DNA of 64,000 bases from Strongylocentrotus purpuratus (Eukaryota > Echinodermata > Echinoidea > Camarodonta > Strongylocentrotidae): assembly GCF_000002235.5 (NCBI RefSeq), contig NW_022145607.1, positions 62,001-126,000 of the forward strand. Direction: 5' to 3'. The notes beneath the pieces were generated by a model. The model saw only the letters and a list, made by a program, of their open reading frames with translations. It did not search any database and was not told where the DNA came from. Made by a program: the position numbers and the translations under genes. This document shows positions 21,593 to 34,074 of this stretch, one piece after another (the stretch's first letter is position 1; each line of letters opens with the position of its first letter).

Positions 21593-22269
21593 GTAAGTAA
21601 TGCTACTCATGAGGCTGTACTCATGAGGCACTACATGTACTGTACATGTATGTACATGTATGTGTTTGTAATGTAGGTCCATGTTTGAACATGGTTGTGT
21701 TCATGAGATTTTGTGCTGGTGGTGCGTGCACAAGCCTCAATCATGAGGTTTCATTATTAAACCTCACACGTGATGTGTTTTAAAACTTCCTTTAGCCAAA
21801 ATCAAGCTTCCTGAAATGTACAGTATGAGTTCAAAGTTAAATATGTACAATGTACATGTAAATAATATGCTTGTCACTTGTTTGGAACCAGAAGGGAGTT
21901 AACTTTGTTAAAATTATGAGATACCGGGTAATTAATGCCCTCCCATCCTAAAGGACAATCCAACTCTTGTAACAAGTTAATATGTATGAAAGAAAAATAA
22001 GATAAACAGAATGGGGAAAGTGTGAAATAAATTTGACCAATAAAAAGAAAGTTAAATGATTGTTAGGTATATAAGAACTCTATTATTATGACTCTTAAAT
22101 TGGCAGTTTGGTGAGTGGGTCATGACGTACATGTAGTTGCAGATAGTTGCGTACAAGAATACCATTACCGGTAATTTTTCTTCTTTCCCCTACTGTGCCT
22201 TCTCCCTTTAGTCACTGCTCAAAATATATTAGGTTTAGAATATTGCTTACATTTAAGGTCCTCTACATT
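21593..22269. other. Start of intron 3, nothing recognised
   Basis: Contains TACATG runs just after the donor (about 21632-21661). No coding signal. Confidence 0.5.
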
Positions 22270-22530
22270 TTTGAAAAACTGAAATTGTAGTCTTTTTGTG
22301 GGCTGGAACAAATGGGAAGGCTTTCCGGCACTCTATCACAGAGACATGACCGATCCACCCAATTTGAATACGGTAGACTCCATAACTACAGTGATTACAA
22401 ACTTTCACAAATTCAGAACTTTCTCATTGTTTGTCTGATTTCGTTCAAATTTACCCCAGTCTATTTCTCTGAGATTTCTGCTTTCATCTTGAGTAGTATA
22501 CAATCAAGGTACGAACTCCCTTGGCTTTGA
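22270..22530 (+). repeat. Dispersed repeat, copy 1 of 2
   Basis: Shares an ordered series of blocks with 34450-34740: GGAACAAATGGGA, ATCACAGAGACAT, ACTTTCACAAATTCA and AACTTTCTCATTGTTTG. The open frame at 22312-22530 is not conserved in the second copy, so I treat this as a repeat, not a gene. Confidence 0.65.
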
Positions 22531-22944
22531 CAATGGTCGTATCAAAGAAGAGCTCTACCATGTCTTTCATGCACCTAGCTAATACTGTATGGAGACTTCA
22601 AACCCTGTCTAAAAGTGTATCAACTGATAATGGTTGTTTTGATTCGCTTTCCTTCAGCTGTACCCCAAGGTTGGGTTCAGTTTCTTTTCCCATTGGAGTA
22701 AATTCAAGCTATTAGCCTACATCACCCTATGCATAATGATGTACAATTTCAACACTTTATGAATGTTTCACTCCTACATGTTAATTCCTAATATTCTTTA
22801 ATATGCATGTACAGTTCAGTTCATGTACATTGCATTTTGGCTGACGATTTCACAGTTATAACTAGTGCTGTAGTCAAACGTTTAACCGTCCGGTATCCGA
22901 CCGCCCATGGCGGATTCTGTTTTCAATTGGACGGTTTCGTTTTT

Positions 22945-24035
22945 GTCTCGCCTGCGTAGCAAAAAGCGAGACATAGGCGCCGCTTTTCCGGTGACAGCGA
23001 CGGCGACGGCGACGGCGTCAACATCAAAAACTTAACCTAAGGTTAAGTTTTTGAATTTTTGGTATAATTTTTAAAGTATAAGTTCTTAGTCAATGAAACT
23101 TTGACTATAGGGTAATCAAGTATCCCCAATTATGTGAGTAGAATTTCAGATCACAAAGTCAAGGTCAAAGGTCATTTCAGGTCAACAGACTTGGACTATG
23201 TTGTAGCATCATCATCGAAAACTTAACCTAAGGTTAAGTTTTTGAATTTTTGATATAATTTTGAAAGTATAAGTTCTTAGTCAATGAAACTTGGACTATA
23301 GTGTTATCAAGTCTCCCCAATCATGTGAGTAGAATTTCAGGTCACTAAGTTAAGGTCAAAGGCCATTTAAGGTCAACAAACTTAGACTTTGTTGTGGCAT
23401 CAACATTAAGATTTTCAAAATGCTTCTTCTTCGTTATTTTTCAACCGATTTTGATTCTGATTGTTTCATTTGATAGGGCTAGGAGGGGATTTAAATTTCT
23501 ACACAGAATCGTGAAATTCATTATCTATGCTAATTTATGCAAATTTATTCGAAATCACAAAAAAGGCTTCTTCTCCTTCATTTCTCGACCGATTTTGATT
23601 TGGTTTGCTTTATATCGTAGAGCTAACTTTGGTACACTAAAATTCTACACAGAATTTTGAAATTGTTCTCCATTAATTAATTATAGTAATTTATGCAAAT
23701 TTATTCCAAAAATAACAAAAATTGCTTCTTTTCCCTCATTTCTTGACCGATTTTGCCTTATCTGGTAGAGCTAAATTTGGAACAATAAACTTCTACACAG
23801 AATTGTGAGATTTTGCTCCATTGATTATTTATGGTACTTTATGCAAATGAAATGAAATTATGTCCCTTCCAGGGCATCAAATTTCTATTTTTTGACCAGT
23901 TCAAAAGTGTACCACATAAAATTTACGATATTTGTTGTGAGATGCGGATGAGCGCTACGTCATTGACGTTCTGGTTTATCATATTGAATTGCGTTATGCA
24001 GGCGAGACCGCCGAGAGCGTTTCCCTTGTTTTGTT
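22945..24035 (+). repeat. Long repeat with GTCTCGCCTGC inverted ends, copy 1
   Basis: Starts GTCTCGCCTGCGTAGC and near its end has GCAGGCGAGAC, a perfect 11-bp inverse, followed by CGAGAGCGTTTCCCTTG. Inside are a CGGCGA run (about 22993-23015) and units of about 191 bp containing AACTTAACCTAAGGTTAAG and CAAGGTCAAAGGTCATTT. A 5'-truncated second copy is at 25322-26056. I recall similar repeats as abundant in marine invertebrate genomes. Its class is unclear to me. Confidence 0.7.
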
Positions 24036-24097
24036 TTTTTTTATATTTTTTTTTTTTTTTTTTTTTTTTTAAAGTTTCGATTTATGCCCCTCCACCT

Positions 24098-24414
24098 GGC
24101 ACTATGCCTGGCAATGTCTCCCAGCTCAGTAATCTGTGTGTTGACTCACCACTCCAAAACTAGAACAACACTCCAATTTGTCTGTCATCTTGGTTTGAAA
24201 GTAATCTTTGTAATAGATCTCATCATCTCAATATGTAGTTTATAATAATAATTCATCCAACTTTTACACAAGGTTCTATCCTAGGTCCTCTACTGTTTTT
24301 AATTTACATTAATGATCTTACACATTCTTCTAAAAACAACATTGTTACTATTATTTGTGACAAGTTCACAAGCACAAATTGGCCCCTTTAAATGCACCTC
24401 GCAGTTAAATGAAA
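24098..24414 (+). mobile_element. Reverse-transcriptase cassette, plus copy
   Basis: Reads SSWFESNLCNRSHHLNM, then QGSILGPLLFLIYINDL at about 24267-24318, the RT core just before the catalytic YADD/FADD box of Jockey/CR1/L2-type LINEs. Neither the rest of the RT nor a LINE 3' end is present. It sits between a poly-T run and an A-run in the hAT-like element. Borders match the minus-strand copy 4 kb upstream. Confidence 0.75.
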
Positions 24415-24686
24415 GTTGCCGACAGAGTCGGTAAAAAAAAAAAAAAAAAATCGTTTTTTTTTTTTGTTTTTTTTTTATTTTTTTAAATCGTTTAACCGAA
24501 AACCGTCCGGTTTTGACTGGCGGTTAAACGGAATTGGAGATATCCGTGATGTTACAGCACTAGTTATAACAAATGGACTTTCAGTCATATATTACATACT
24601 TTGGTTTGGATATATGTACAATTTGTATGTACAGTGTAGATGAATAATGTAGCCAGCATTTCAAAGCTATTGCTTTGGACAGATCT

Positions 24687-25007
24687 GGGGGGTGTTTCAC
24701 AAAGATTGTAAGTCAGACTTAACTCTAGGTTGGACTTAAATATTATGGAGAACCATTTGTAGCCTTATAATGAAATATATTCAAAAGCAAAAATTGAAGT
24801 ATTTTAGACTTTTCATAAATTCCACATCAAGAACAAGAAATCTCCTTGATAATAGAAAATATGAATGATTTGAATCAACATTTTATGCCTTTTAAAATTT
24901 TTAAAAAACTTTTACAAAATATTTTCAAGGATGCTAATGGCTTTCCATAATTGCTAAGTCCAACTTAGAGATAAGTTCAACTTAGGATCTTTGTGAGACA
25001 TTCCCCT
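24687..25007. mobile_element. Inverted-repeat DNA element
   Basis: The left end GGGGGGTGTTTCACAAAGAT and the right end ATCTTTGTGAGACATTCCCC are inverted. TTGGACTTA on the left faces TAAGTCCAACTT on the right. About 320 bp, without coding capacity. Target duplication unclear. Confidence 0.7.
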
Positions 25008-25321
25008 GGAGGCTAAGCACATTCCTTTGGTAAAAAAAAAGAGGTAAATTGTTATTAAAATGTCCCTTGCTGGGCATGACTTACTCTTGACCTGAAGTGA
25101 ACTATACAAACCTTCCATGTCCCATTCTCACATGTGAAATGAGAACATTCGCATGAAGATTGTCTTTGATGGGGGAGTTCAGCTTTACAAAGCAAAGCTA
25201 GAAAAAACAAAAAGTAATAATATTCCGTCTTTTTAATCATGATTTAAAAATTAAAAATCTGTTATTTAATTTGTTTTTATCACCAATATTATCCTAGTGA
25301 GTGAAAACAAACAATACACAT

Positions 25322-26056
25322 GACTTATAGGGTTATCAAGTATCCCCAATCATGTGAGTAGAATTTCAGGTCACAAAGTCAAGGTCAAAGGTCATTTTAG
25401 GTCAACAGACTTGGACTATGTTGTGGCATCATCATCGAAAACTTAACCTAAGGTTAAGTTTTTGAATTTTTGATATAATTTTGAAAGTATAAGTTCTTAG
25501 TCAATGAAACTTGGACTATAGGGTTATCAAGTATCCCCAATCATGTGAGTAGTTCAGGTTACTAAGTTAAGGTCAAAGGTCATTTTAGGTCAACAAACTT
25601 AGACTTTGTTGTGGCATCAACATTAAGATTTTGAATTTTTAGCATATTTTCAAAATAGTTTGTTCAAATTCCATGAAACTTGTACCCAAGGGTTATCAAG
25701 TATCACAAATCATATGGCACAAATTCCAGGTCACAAGGTCAAAGGTCATTTTAGGTCAGTAGACTTAGATTATGTTTTCACAACTTAATATGAGAATTAA
25801 TAATCACTGTTTTTTATTAATTTGTTCATATTTCATTCAAGTTATCGATCGTGGTACAATTAATTGTAAATAATTCTTTTGATGATTCTTAGTCAATATT
25901 CACTTCAAAATGCTGAGTATATTCAGAGGATTTCATTTTTTGGGGGGGCCTGCTAATGGGCAATCCTGCCTATAAATAATGTTCCAACATCAATTTGACA
26001 TCATATCGAATTGCGTAATGCAGGCGAGACCACCGAGAGCGTTTCCCTTGTTTCTG
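25322..26056 (+). repeat. Long GTCTCGCC repeat, copy 2, 5'-truncated
   Basis: Matches copy 1 from GGGTTATCAAGTATCCCCAA through repeated units of about 191 bp to GCAGGCGAGACCACCGAGAG and TTTCCCTTGTTT. The 5' end with the CGGCGA run is missing. Confidence 0.7.
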
Positions 26057-26854
26057 GTCTGAACGTCATGTAAAGAAACTTCATATGACAAAATATTTTG
26101 GTTGAACAGATAATTATTTTGGACTTTGAAAGCATTCAGTCTTCTGTGATCCTTGTCCATATACTGTTTATCTTCACAATACCAAGATAAGATCAAACAA
26201 AAAAAAGGTCACATTGTTTTTAGAGGAAATATGACAGGAATAGGAAGCGGTTGTGTTAAATACATAATAGGAATTTAGTTTTTTTTTACAAAATGAATAT
26301 TCTTATAATTGGTAGAAATATGCAATTAGTAATGGGGTAGCCAATACCTACATGTACATGTATTGGTTCATCTAATCTAATGGCAATGCTGCTGAAAGTC
26401 TGAATATTTTTGTTCTTGATGTAAAGGTAATTTGCAGTTTGAGAAATCTAAATATGCCATTCACTTTTTGTGCAAATATGTACATATTGCACACCCAATA
26501 AAATTGTGACATGTATTGACAAGGAAACAACTCTGAAATGGGTTGAAATTTAATTGGTAAACGATTAAATAAAAAGCCTGAGAATAGTAAGAAACCTGTA
26601 ACTCTTTCTCAGACATGTCTGCCTTGGAACTCAATCATGAAATCTGTATTGAAGACCTGGATCATTTTAACCAAAAAATTGTTGTTTTCGAAAGTCGTTA
26701 ATTTCACTGATATCGAGGTTTTATTGTTTCTAGATATCTATTATGATCGTAAAAGAATCTGCAATTCTGCCAACTGGCCACAAATGATTTCTTATCAATA
26801 AACTGTTTGAAATAGATTTGATAAATAAAAAATTAATTTGGGTGGAGTTGTTAC
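26057..26854. other. Intron 3 sequence, nothing recognised
   Basis: AT-rich intron, no repeat boundary or coding signal that I can define. Confidence 0.5.
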
Positions 26855-27354
26855 AGGTAATACAAAGTTTTGGTATGGGGTCATAAATTTGGTTCAAATG
26901 AATATATTGGAAGCATATGTGATCTTACAATATTCAGTGATCGATGTCGCGGTTGAAATCGAGTCTAAAGTTATGAAATTGTAAATAATAAACTCTTTAT
27001 GTTGTATAGCTCCCTCTCAAGGTCAAAATATTAATTAAGCTATAAAACAATGTTTCTTGACTAAAATCGACCAATTAGCTTTCCGTTTGGAAATTCTATA
27101 TCACAACTACATATTCTGAGATTTTCATGGTCGCAGCTACCATTGTACGGCCGTAGGCGCTATTTGAAATTTATCAAAATTTACCGGGAACACCGGTAAA
27201 TTTTTATAATCAATTTTTCTTGAAAGCAGAAGTGTTTCAGGGGCTAAAATTTCTAGTGCTTAAAATACATCCACAGGGGCATCCAAATATACCAAAATGT
27301 TAAAGAATCACTATCCACCCAATTTTCAAGATTTCCCAAAACTTTGTATTACCT
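26855..27354 (+). mobile_element. TTAA MITE family E, full copy 1
   Basis: Left AGGTAATACAAAGTTTTGG, right CCAAAACTTTGTATTACCT|TTAA, about 21-bp inverted ends. Left flank is TTAC, one change from TTAA. The 500-bp body has CGCGGTTGAAATCGAGTCTA, ATAGCTCCCTCTCAAGGTCA and CATCCACAGGGGCATCC, all shared with 48094-48580. No coding capacity. Confidence 0.85.
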
Positions 27355-30134
27355 TTAACTTTCATTTGGTTTATTTAGGTTCTTGTCTCATACATAAATA
27401 TTGTGTCAGTCAGTCAGTCAGTCATGATCTTTCATGCTGACCTGACCCTTCGGGCTTGTAATATTTTACTTTTACCTAACAATTTGATTGCCCTAGGACA
27501 TTTGGGTGTTTTTGTGTGTGTACCCTTTAGTATATGTAGGCCTACATGTAGTTTCGCACAAATTAAGAAAAAGAGGTAGAGAAAGTAAAGCTGTAGTCAT
27601 AACAGGAAAGCACGTCTTCTGTACATTTCCCATTACTATTATTGCTTGCTCAGCTCTACAGCTCTCTCTCTCCCTCTTTCTCTCTCTCTCTCCCTCTCTC
27701 TCCCCTCTCTCTCTCTCTCTCTCTCTGGTCCATTGACATTAGCAGTGCTTCTAGGTAATAGACAATTCTGTGATTGGAAATGTCAGATTTGGAGTCACGT
27801 CAAATCCTGCCTGTCTCCAACCAATACATATTGCCCCTGATTAATTATTTAAGGTTTATTTTTTGAAAGCTTGTGGGATAGGCTTTTTTCCTGCACAAAT
27901 TGCTTGATGGCAATCTGTGCTGTATGAGAAAGACAATGCCAAGATACATCTTCCAAAAAGCATGAATACATGCAGACCGCTCATTCAGACCAGCAGAATT
28001 CATCGTATAGCTACTATAAATGCACATGTATTTACAATTCAATTCAATTCAATTCAAATGAACATTTATTTTCTTTCAAACAATACAATTTATAAGTAGG
28101 AACATAAATATAATTACCGAACTTGTTGATTATATACCAAAAGACGTTAAAAGACGGGAGTTACTGCTACCTTGTTTGGCGTTCAACAATAAGGGGATAG
28201 AGCAACGTCGATCTGGCGCTGCTCAGTGGCTGCCTGGCACACGATCAATTGGGCAAAAAGAATTTCCTTTTTCGGATTAATAAAATTTGGAGTGGACTTT
28301 AAAAAAAGATTTTTATTATTATTATCATTATTATATTTTCTACTCAAAATGTTTAACAAACTGATGTACATGAACATTTGTGTAACAAAACAACATTTTG
28401 AGCATTGTTTTAAAATAAATGAAAACTTGATGAAGAATTAAGTTAATTTTTAAATGATGTATTGTTAAAAAATCTTAAAATTATAGCTGATAGGGCATAT
28501 TGCGAGTGCGCACCAAAGATTGACTACAGTACATACATGTACCTCTCAACAAATATATTAACGAATGTCAATTTACCTGTTCAAAAACCCTTTTTGGACG
28601 ATGTCTCTTTTCTATACTTTTTTATACAAAGATGCCAACGAGTATGATAAAATAATAAAATACGATAATACGATATCGCCTCTTGAAAATACGACTTTTC
28701 GTCTTACTTTGCTTTACAATTTTCTCATTAAACATTTTACTTGTATTTGCACGTTCTTCTTACCAGTAAGACATTTTCTGACATTTTACTGGCCCGGTGC
28801 CAACAGACCAGTGGTAGTGTCAAGTTTTTGTGAAAATCTGATTCTTTAGGATATTCAGTCTTTTTTTGTGTGTCAAGAGGTTGGCAACTCTGCATACATT
28901 GTATAAACACATTTACGCCCATTTCACAGTTCTTTTTTCTTTTAATATGACATTTATTTAAGTACTGTATGTTTTTGTATAAATTTCCTCCCGTGTAAAC
29001 AGGCTCTTATGAGTGTGGGACTTTGGACGTGTTATTGGTATGGGATGTGGTTTTGACAAATGACCTGCATATACATGTAGAGTTTATGAGAAATGTCTCC
29101 TTTCTTTCATCTACACAAACCAGTGTTGGTGTAAACATAGACCAATTATGCTAGGGAGTTGTGATATGATACCAGTCTGGATTGCAATCTACATGTTCAT
29201 TGTAGATTGGTCGAAGGAGGATTAAATGGGAAGTCTATCAAATTCAGTTGATTTCAAGGGCTTTCTTGCAGAAGAGGATAAATGGTCAGTTGAGTAAAAA
29301 AAAAAAAAAGGGCGTTTTCTCAAAACTATGCTTGATTTTATTTATAAAACTTGGCAAAATAAATCATTGTGAATCTCAATACTTTGATTGTTTATCTCTT
29401 ATTCTTCTATATTCCTTCTTTTGTATGATGAAGTTAACCCATTGCATGTAAGAATGTGGTGACTCAGTATACCACATGAGAATTAGATAATTCAATAGAT
29501 AGTGGGTTATGTCAATCATTTACACATTCTAATTTCAAAAGAAGACTTGTAACCATTCCACGTTTTTCAGGGGGTGGGGATGGCTGCTTTAAATCTGTAA
29601 ATATATACAATTTCCAAAGAATTATTTTTTTTCATATTTACTCTTGAAAATGTGCAAATAATTGTTTGCTACAATGTACATATACATTGATTATAGATGA
29701 AATTGAAAACATACTGAGTTTTTGCTACACAAAAATGAAATCTGTATCATGTACATGTATGCAAGTCACATTTACTTACATGTACATGATACAGACAATT
29801 CCACGAAGAAAGTGCATCAAAAGAATATATTTGAGATGAGTTTGCTTGACAACAGTGAGCCTGGCAACATTATGATGTGAGTAGATATGGTATTGTAGTG
29901 GAAAGTGAGTCAATCTATCATGTATATGTTTCAGCTGGCTTGCCTGAGTAAATATTGTAGCTGACTGCCAAAGTACCTCCCAAATGATGAGATGTACATG
30001 TACATGTATGTGTGTAGGGGGGGGGGGGGGGGGTGGATGAGAGATGGGATAGTAACACAAAAATGCAATTCATCTTGCAGTTGCACCTCATCATTTTCAC
30101 TACCATTCGTCTCACCCTCATATTGTTTGTCTAG
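27355..30134. other. Intron 3 sequence with simple repeats
   Basis: Noted: a (CAGT)n run at about 27404-27423, a (TC)n tract at about 27661-27727, a TTCAATTCAA run at about 28037-28057, and a G-run at about 30018-30032. Several short open frames show no family motif. Confidence 0.5.
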
Positions 30135-30350
30135 TTCCTCTCTCTCTCTCTCTCTCTCTCCCTCTCTCTCTCTCTCTCCCTCTCTCTCTCCCTCTCTCTC
30201 TCTCTCTCCCCCTCCCTCTCTCTCTCTCTCCCTCTATCTCTCTCTCCCCCTCCCTCTCTCTCTCTCCCACTCCCTCTCTCTCTCTCTCTCTCCCTCTCTG
30301 CCTCTCTCTCTCTCTCTCTCTCCCTCCCTGCCTCTCTCTCTCTCTCTCTC
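30135..30350 (+). repeat. (TC)n microsatellite
   Basis: About 215 bp of interrupted (TC)n with CCC and CTGCC interruptions. It directly precedes the LINE fragment. The long open frames through it on both strands (Ser/Leu/Pro on one, Arg/Glu on the other) are a product of the dinucleotide. Confidence 0.9.
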
Positions 30351-30426
30351 AAAAGTTCTTGAAAGCTCTGGATCAAAAAAAGAAAAATACACAGAGAATG
30401 TCACTTTTATTTATCAGAGCTCTACA

Positions 30427-31479
30427 TGTCCCTTACTTGCCTGGATTAAAGACTACCTCTCAGACAGGACTCAAAAAGTTGCAGTAAACGGGAAAGAGTC
30501 GAGATCCATTCCTGTGACAAGCGGTATTCCGCAGGGAAGTGTGCTCGGACCAACATTGTTCAATGTCTTCATTAATGACCTGCCATCAACTGTTGACTCC
30601 CACATGAAGCTTTTTGCCGATGACACTAAGTTATACAGGACAGTGGACTCTAAAGCTGACTCAGAATTGCTACAGATGGATGTCAACACCGTAACAAACT
30701 GGTCCAATGTATGGCAATTGCCCTTTAACGAGAGTAAATGCAAAGTACTTCATTATGGAAGAAAGAACCAAGGTTTTGACTACACACTGGCTGCTGGTAC
30801 AAATATATTTTCAGTTCCATCTGGTAATGAGGAAAGAGATTTGGGAGTGCTGTTTCAACAGGACCTGTCTTTCAGCACCCATGCAGCAGATGCTGCCAAG
30901 AGAGCCAACATTAAGTTAGGAATGATTAGAAGGTCGTTTTCAGCCTTGCAAAAGAAGGGGTTCCTTAGTCTCTACAAAACTATTATTCGACCAACACTAG
31001 AATACTGCAACTCTGTATGGTGCCCAATACTCAAGAGAGATGAAGACATACTAGAAAAAGTCCAGCAGAGGGCCACCAGACTTCTTCCTGAGCTGAGACA
31101 AAAAGCATACCCAGACAGACTTAGAGAACTACAACTTCCTACTTTGGCTTACAGAAGACAAAGAGCAGATCAGATACAGATATTCAAAATCCTGAGAGGC
31201 TTTGACAGAGTGAATCCTTCAATATTCTTCCAACTAGCAACTGGCTCAACAACAAGAGGCCATGATTTCAAGATTGTCAAACAACGTTTCAACACAAGAC
31301 TTAGGCAGTATAGTTTCTCAATAAGGAGTGTAAATAATTGGAATGCTCTGCCTAAGGAAGTAGTCAATGCTACCACCATTAACCAATTCAAGTCATCCCT
31401 AGAAAGGTATTGGAGAAACAATCCAATTAAGTTTGAACCATACTTGAGACGGGATGCAACGGTAAAGAGGGACAAATAA
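30427..31479 (+). mobile_element. 5'-truncated LINE with open RT C-terminal frame
   Basis: An uninterrupted frame of about 350 codons holds the second half of a non-LTR reverse transcriptase: LLAWIKDYLSDRTQKVAVNG, IPQGSVLGPTLFNVFINDL, the catalytic MKLFADDTKLY box, the thumb region with TIIRPTLEYCNSVWCP, and the C-terminal SVNNWNALPKEVVNA motif. The type fits CR1/Jockey/L2-like LINEs. The N-terminal RT, the endonuclease and ORF1 are absent, so it cannot move itself. The long open frame suggests a fairly recent insertion. It lies in intron 3, sense to the gene. Confidence 0.9.
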
Positions 31480-32581
31480 GCCAAGCTTCCAGTCTCTACA
31501 CCCAAGTATACCCAAGTAAGTAAGTAGTATGTATCCTGTGAACAGAAAGAATTGATCACATTGGGCATGTGCATCAGAATTGACTCTCAGTCTACCACTC
31601 ATGATGCAATCATCATGTAAATAATGCAAATTCCATGCATGTGCATGTACCATCTGAATAATGTTTTCCTAATAAATACAACAGACAAACAAACAAACAA
31701 GATGCACAAAACTGCATTTATTTTGTCTGTTTATACCTTCCCAGTTTATGAGCATCAACTGGAGTAAATGTGGTCATACCATCATATCATCCAATTACTG
31801 GAGCTACTGGCCCGTACCTCAAAGGGCATCTGTTCTTCGGTGGAAGTATGAATTATGAGGGAGGAGAAGAGAGACGGGTTGGTCGGCCGGGTGTGGTGGT
31901 TATAGAAGGGAGATGAATTGAGGTGTTTATCAGTCATGCAGAACATTACTTCAGCTGAAATTGGTTAAAATTCTCGTTCTATTTCCTGCCTGAATGGGTT
32001 TATTTCAGTCTTTTTCAGATGATACACTGTTAGGTCAATGTATTTTACTTGTATGTATACTTGTCTGTTCAGAGCCAGAATCTATGGCTCATATCATGTG
32101 ACCCTGTAACTACTGAATTATCTCATTCTCTTACAAATATAGTTCATGGATTAACACTGAACAGAGTTAAGTAGCCTGCATACGATACCTCTGATCAGAT
32201 CGATGTGTTATGAATACTAACACTTCTCATCCTTTGAGTCTATTTTAGTGACTTGGAACAAGCATCATGCTTTTCATCCATTTACATGTACATGTAGGTA
32301 AAAAAAGATATGATGAAAAGTATTGGGGGTTAAGAAAACTTTAGACAGCAAACAGAAATACTTGTTCAGATTGAAAGTTGGTCCTAATGCTGCATGTGAG
32401 CAGTGAAGTTGAGATAGCATGAGAAATACAAACATTGCGATGTCATGCCACCTCATGCTGGAAACTAATTTTTTGGATGTTATGTCCAAAAGAGATTGAT
32501 ATCCTGTGTCTGTTTGAATAAGCATTCAGATTAACCAAACATTGTACACTGTGTTGATATGTACACGTACAGCTTGTTTAA
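31480..32581. other. LINE 3' flank and intron 3 sequence
   Basis: The LINE 3' end is probably near 31500-31530, where AAGT units (cccaagtaagtaagtag) occur. The rest has no recognised feature. Confidence 0.45.
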
Positions 32582-32911
32582 AGGTATAGACCAGTTGTGG
32601 GATCGCCCCCCTCTCAAAAAACAAAATGGAAGCTCTTATTAATAATCATGTGAAAGAATATGTTTTGACTAATACGTGATGATACAAATTTTGCTGGGAA
32701 ATCCCCTACTAATTGATGTATTTGGCAAACTATCATATCGATCTGGCCTGGATAGATATTGCCAATACACTTCAACATTGAACTTTTGGGCATATATTTC
32801 TGCTTTTTTGCAAATTTAGGTTGAAGTGTTGCCATCTAAACCTCTAAAGGCAATATTTAAACAATATTGAATAGATATTTTGCACCCAAACCCTTGAACC
32901 GCAATATACCT
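32582..32911 (+). mobile_element. TTAA MITE family F, complete copy
   Basis: TTAA|AGGTATA on the left (TTAA 32578-32581) and TATACCT|TTAA on the right (32912-32915). Short inverted ends, 330 bp. The left third matches 10224-10355 (TGGAAGCTCTTATTA, CGTGATGATACAAATTTT). Confidence 0.75.
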
Positions 32912-33637
32912 TTAACCTTGTACTAGTATACAATTATGCTATTATAGATTATCTGTGATCAAAGTATTCATTTATACTTGTATAAAATTTTAAAATTACC
33001 TCTGTGACAGTCACCTGCATATGTTAGCAAACTAAAATTTTCCAATAATAGCTCTGATGTTGGGAGAATAATAAGTTAACATCTTCATAAGACAGCATGG
33101 GGGAGAAGATGATAGCATTACAAGTGTGTGTATTTTCACTATAGGAGTTTATTCTCCTGATACATTCTCTCCTCACCCCTCCTCCCCCCCCCCCCCCCCC
33201 CCCCCCCCTCCTCTCTCTCTCTCTCTCTCTCTCTGCCATTATGTCTCCCCACCCTCTCTTTGGCAGTCTTTCTCTATATATCTTGAATTCCCTTTGCCAC
33301 TTATACTGTCACCATAATACTTTTATTTGGGGATGGGGTGTTGTTCTACATCTTCACGTACAACCGAATCTCATCAAAGCGAAATCAATAGGAGCCTCAA
33401 GTTGTGTACATGTTCTTGTCTTTCACCACTGTCTTTCTTGCAATTAGTAACTGATAATGTCCATGACATGTTACTCTGTCATTCCTCTCCACTTTGATCA
33501 TCAGTCATCATGTTCTAAGCTGTATTCAATGGCTTTAATAGTGAGTTTGAGAGCAGCTTGGATATCCAAACAAGTGTTGTATTGTTTCAATTGTTTGGAG
33601 TTAATTATAATAATAATAATATTGAGTACCAAAGCTC
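32912..33637. other. Intron 3 sequence with C/CT tract
   Basis: A long C-run followed by (TC)n lies at about 33183-33235. Otherwise nothing recognised. Confidence 0.5.
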
Positions 33638-33930
33638 TGACATCATAATTTTTTATTTTATAGAATTTCTCAATGTAAACTTCATTTTCTGAAAGAGCAT
33701 CAAGAATAATATCCAAATTTGGAAAACCAATTGAATATGAAGTATTTGCTGAGATATGACCATCTGAATAAATAGTGTTCCCATAGAAAATCTATTTATT
33801 CAGATGGTCATATCTCAGCCAATACTTAACATATTCAATTGGTTTTCGATATTTATCCATTATTTTTTATGCTCTTCCAGAAAATGAAGTTCAAATAGAT
33901 AAATTCTAAAAATAGTTTTTTGATGACGTC
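33638..33930. repeat. Long hairpin (foldback element)
   Basis: Arms of about 130-140 bp face each other around 33770-33790. Both hold ATTTATTCAGATGGTCATAT or its complement, AACCAATTGAATATG and ACTTCATTTTCTG. It is nearly perfect in the inner 70 bp and worn outside. No coding capacity. Confidence 0.8.
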
Positions 33931-34074
33931 AACCTTCACTACTCCATTGGATATTTCTAAAGCGTACATATCGACAAACCAAGGTGCTCAAGGTGCTCCA
34001 ATATTAGCCCTGCTTTGCTAGGCTAACGATTTTGGTGCTCCCAGCTTTCAAGGAATTCCTTCCTACCCGATACC

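Larger units (their letters stand above)
22863..24562. mobile_element. hAT-like element with 8-bp TSD, host of two insertions
   Basis: Ends TAGTGCTGTA and TACAGCACTA are inverted. They are flanked by an exact 8-bp direct repeat, GTTATAAC (22855-22862 and 24563-24570). Sub-terminal GTTTAACCGTCCGG and CCGTCCGGTTTTGAC blocks face each other. The 1.7-kb length is mostly later cargo: a long repeat at 22945-24035 and an RT cassette at 24098-24414. No transposase was seen. Confidence 0.85.

Noticed and set aside
22312-22715. Short frames that could be an extra exon in intron 3
   Set aside because: The sequence is a dispersed repeat also found at 34450-34740, with different reading frames there. GH47 exons 3 and 4 join without a gap.
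30131-30376. Arg/Glu-rich minus-strand frame and the Ser/Leu/Pro-rich start of the plus frame
   Set aside because: Translation of a (TC)n microsatellite.
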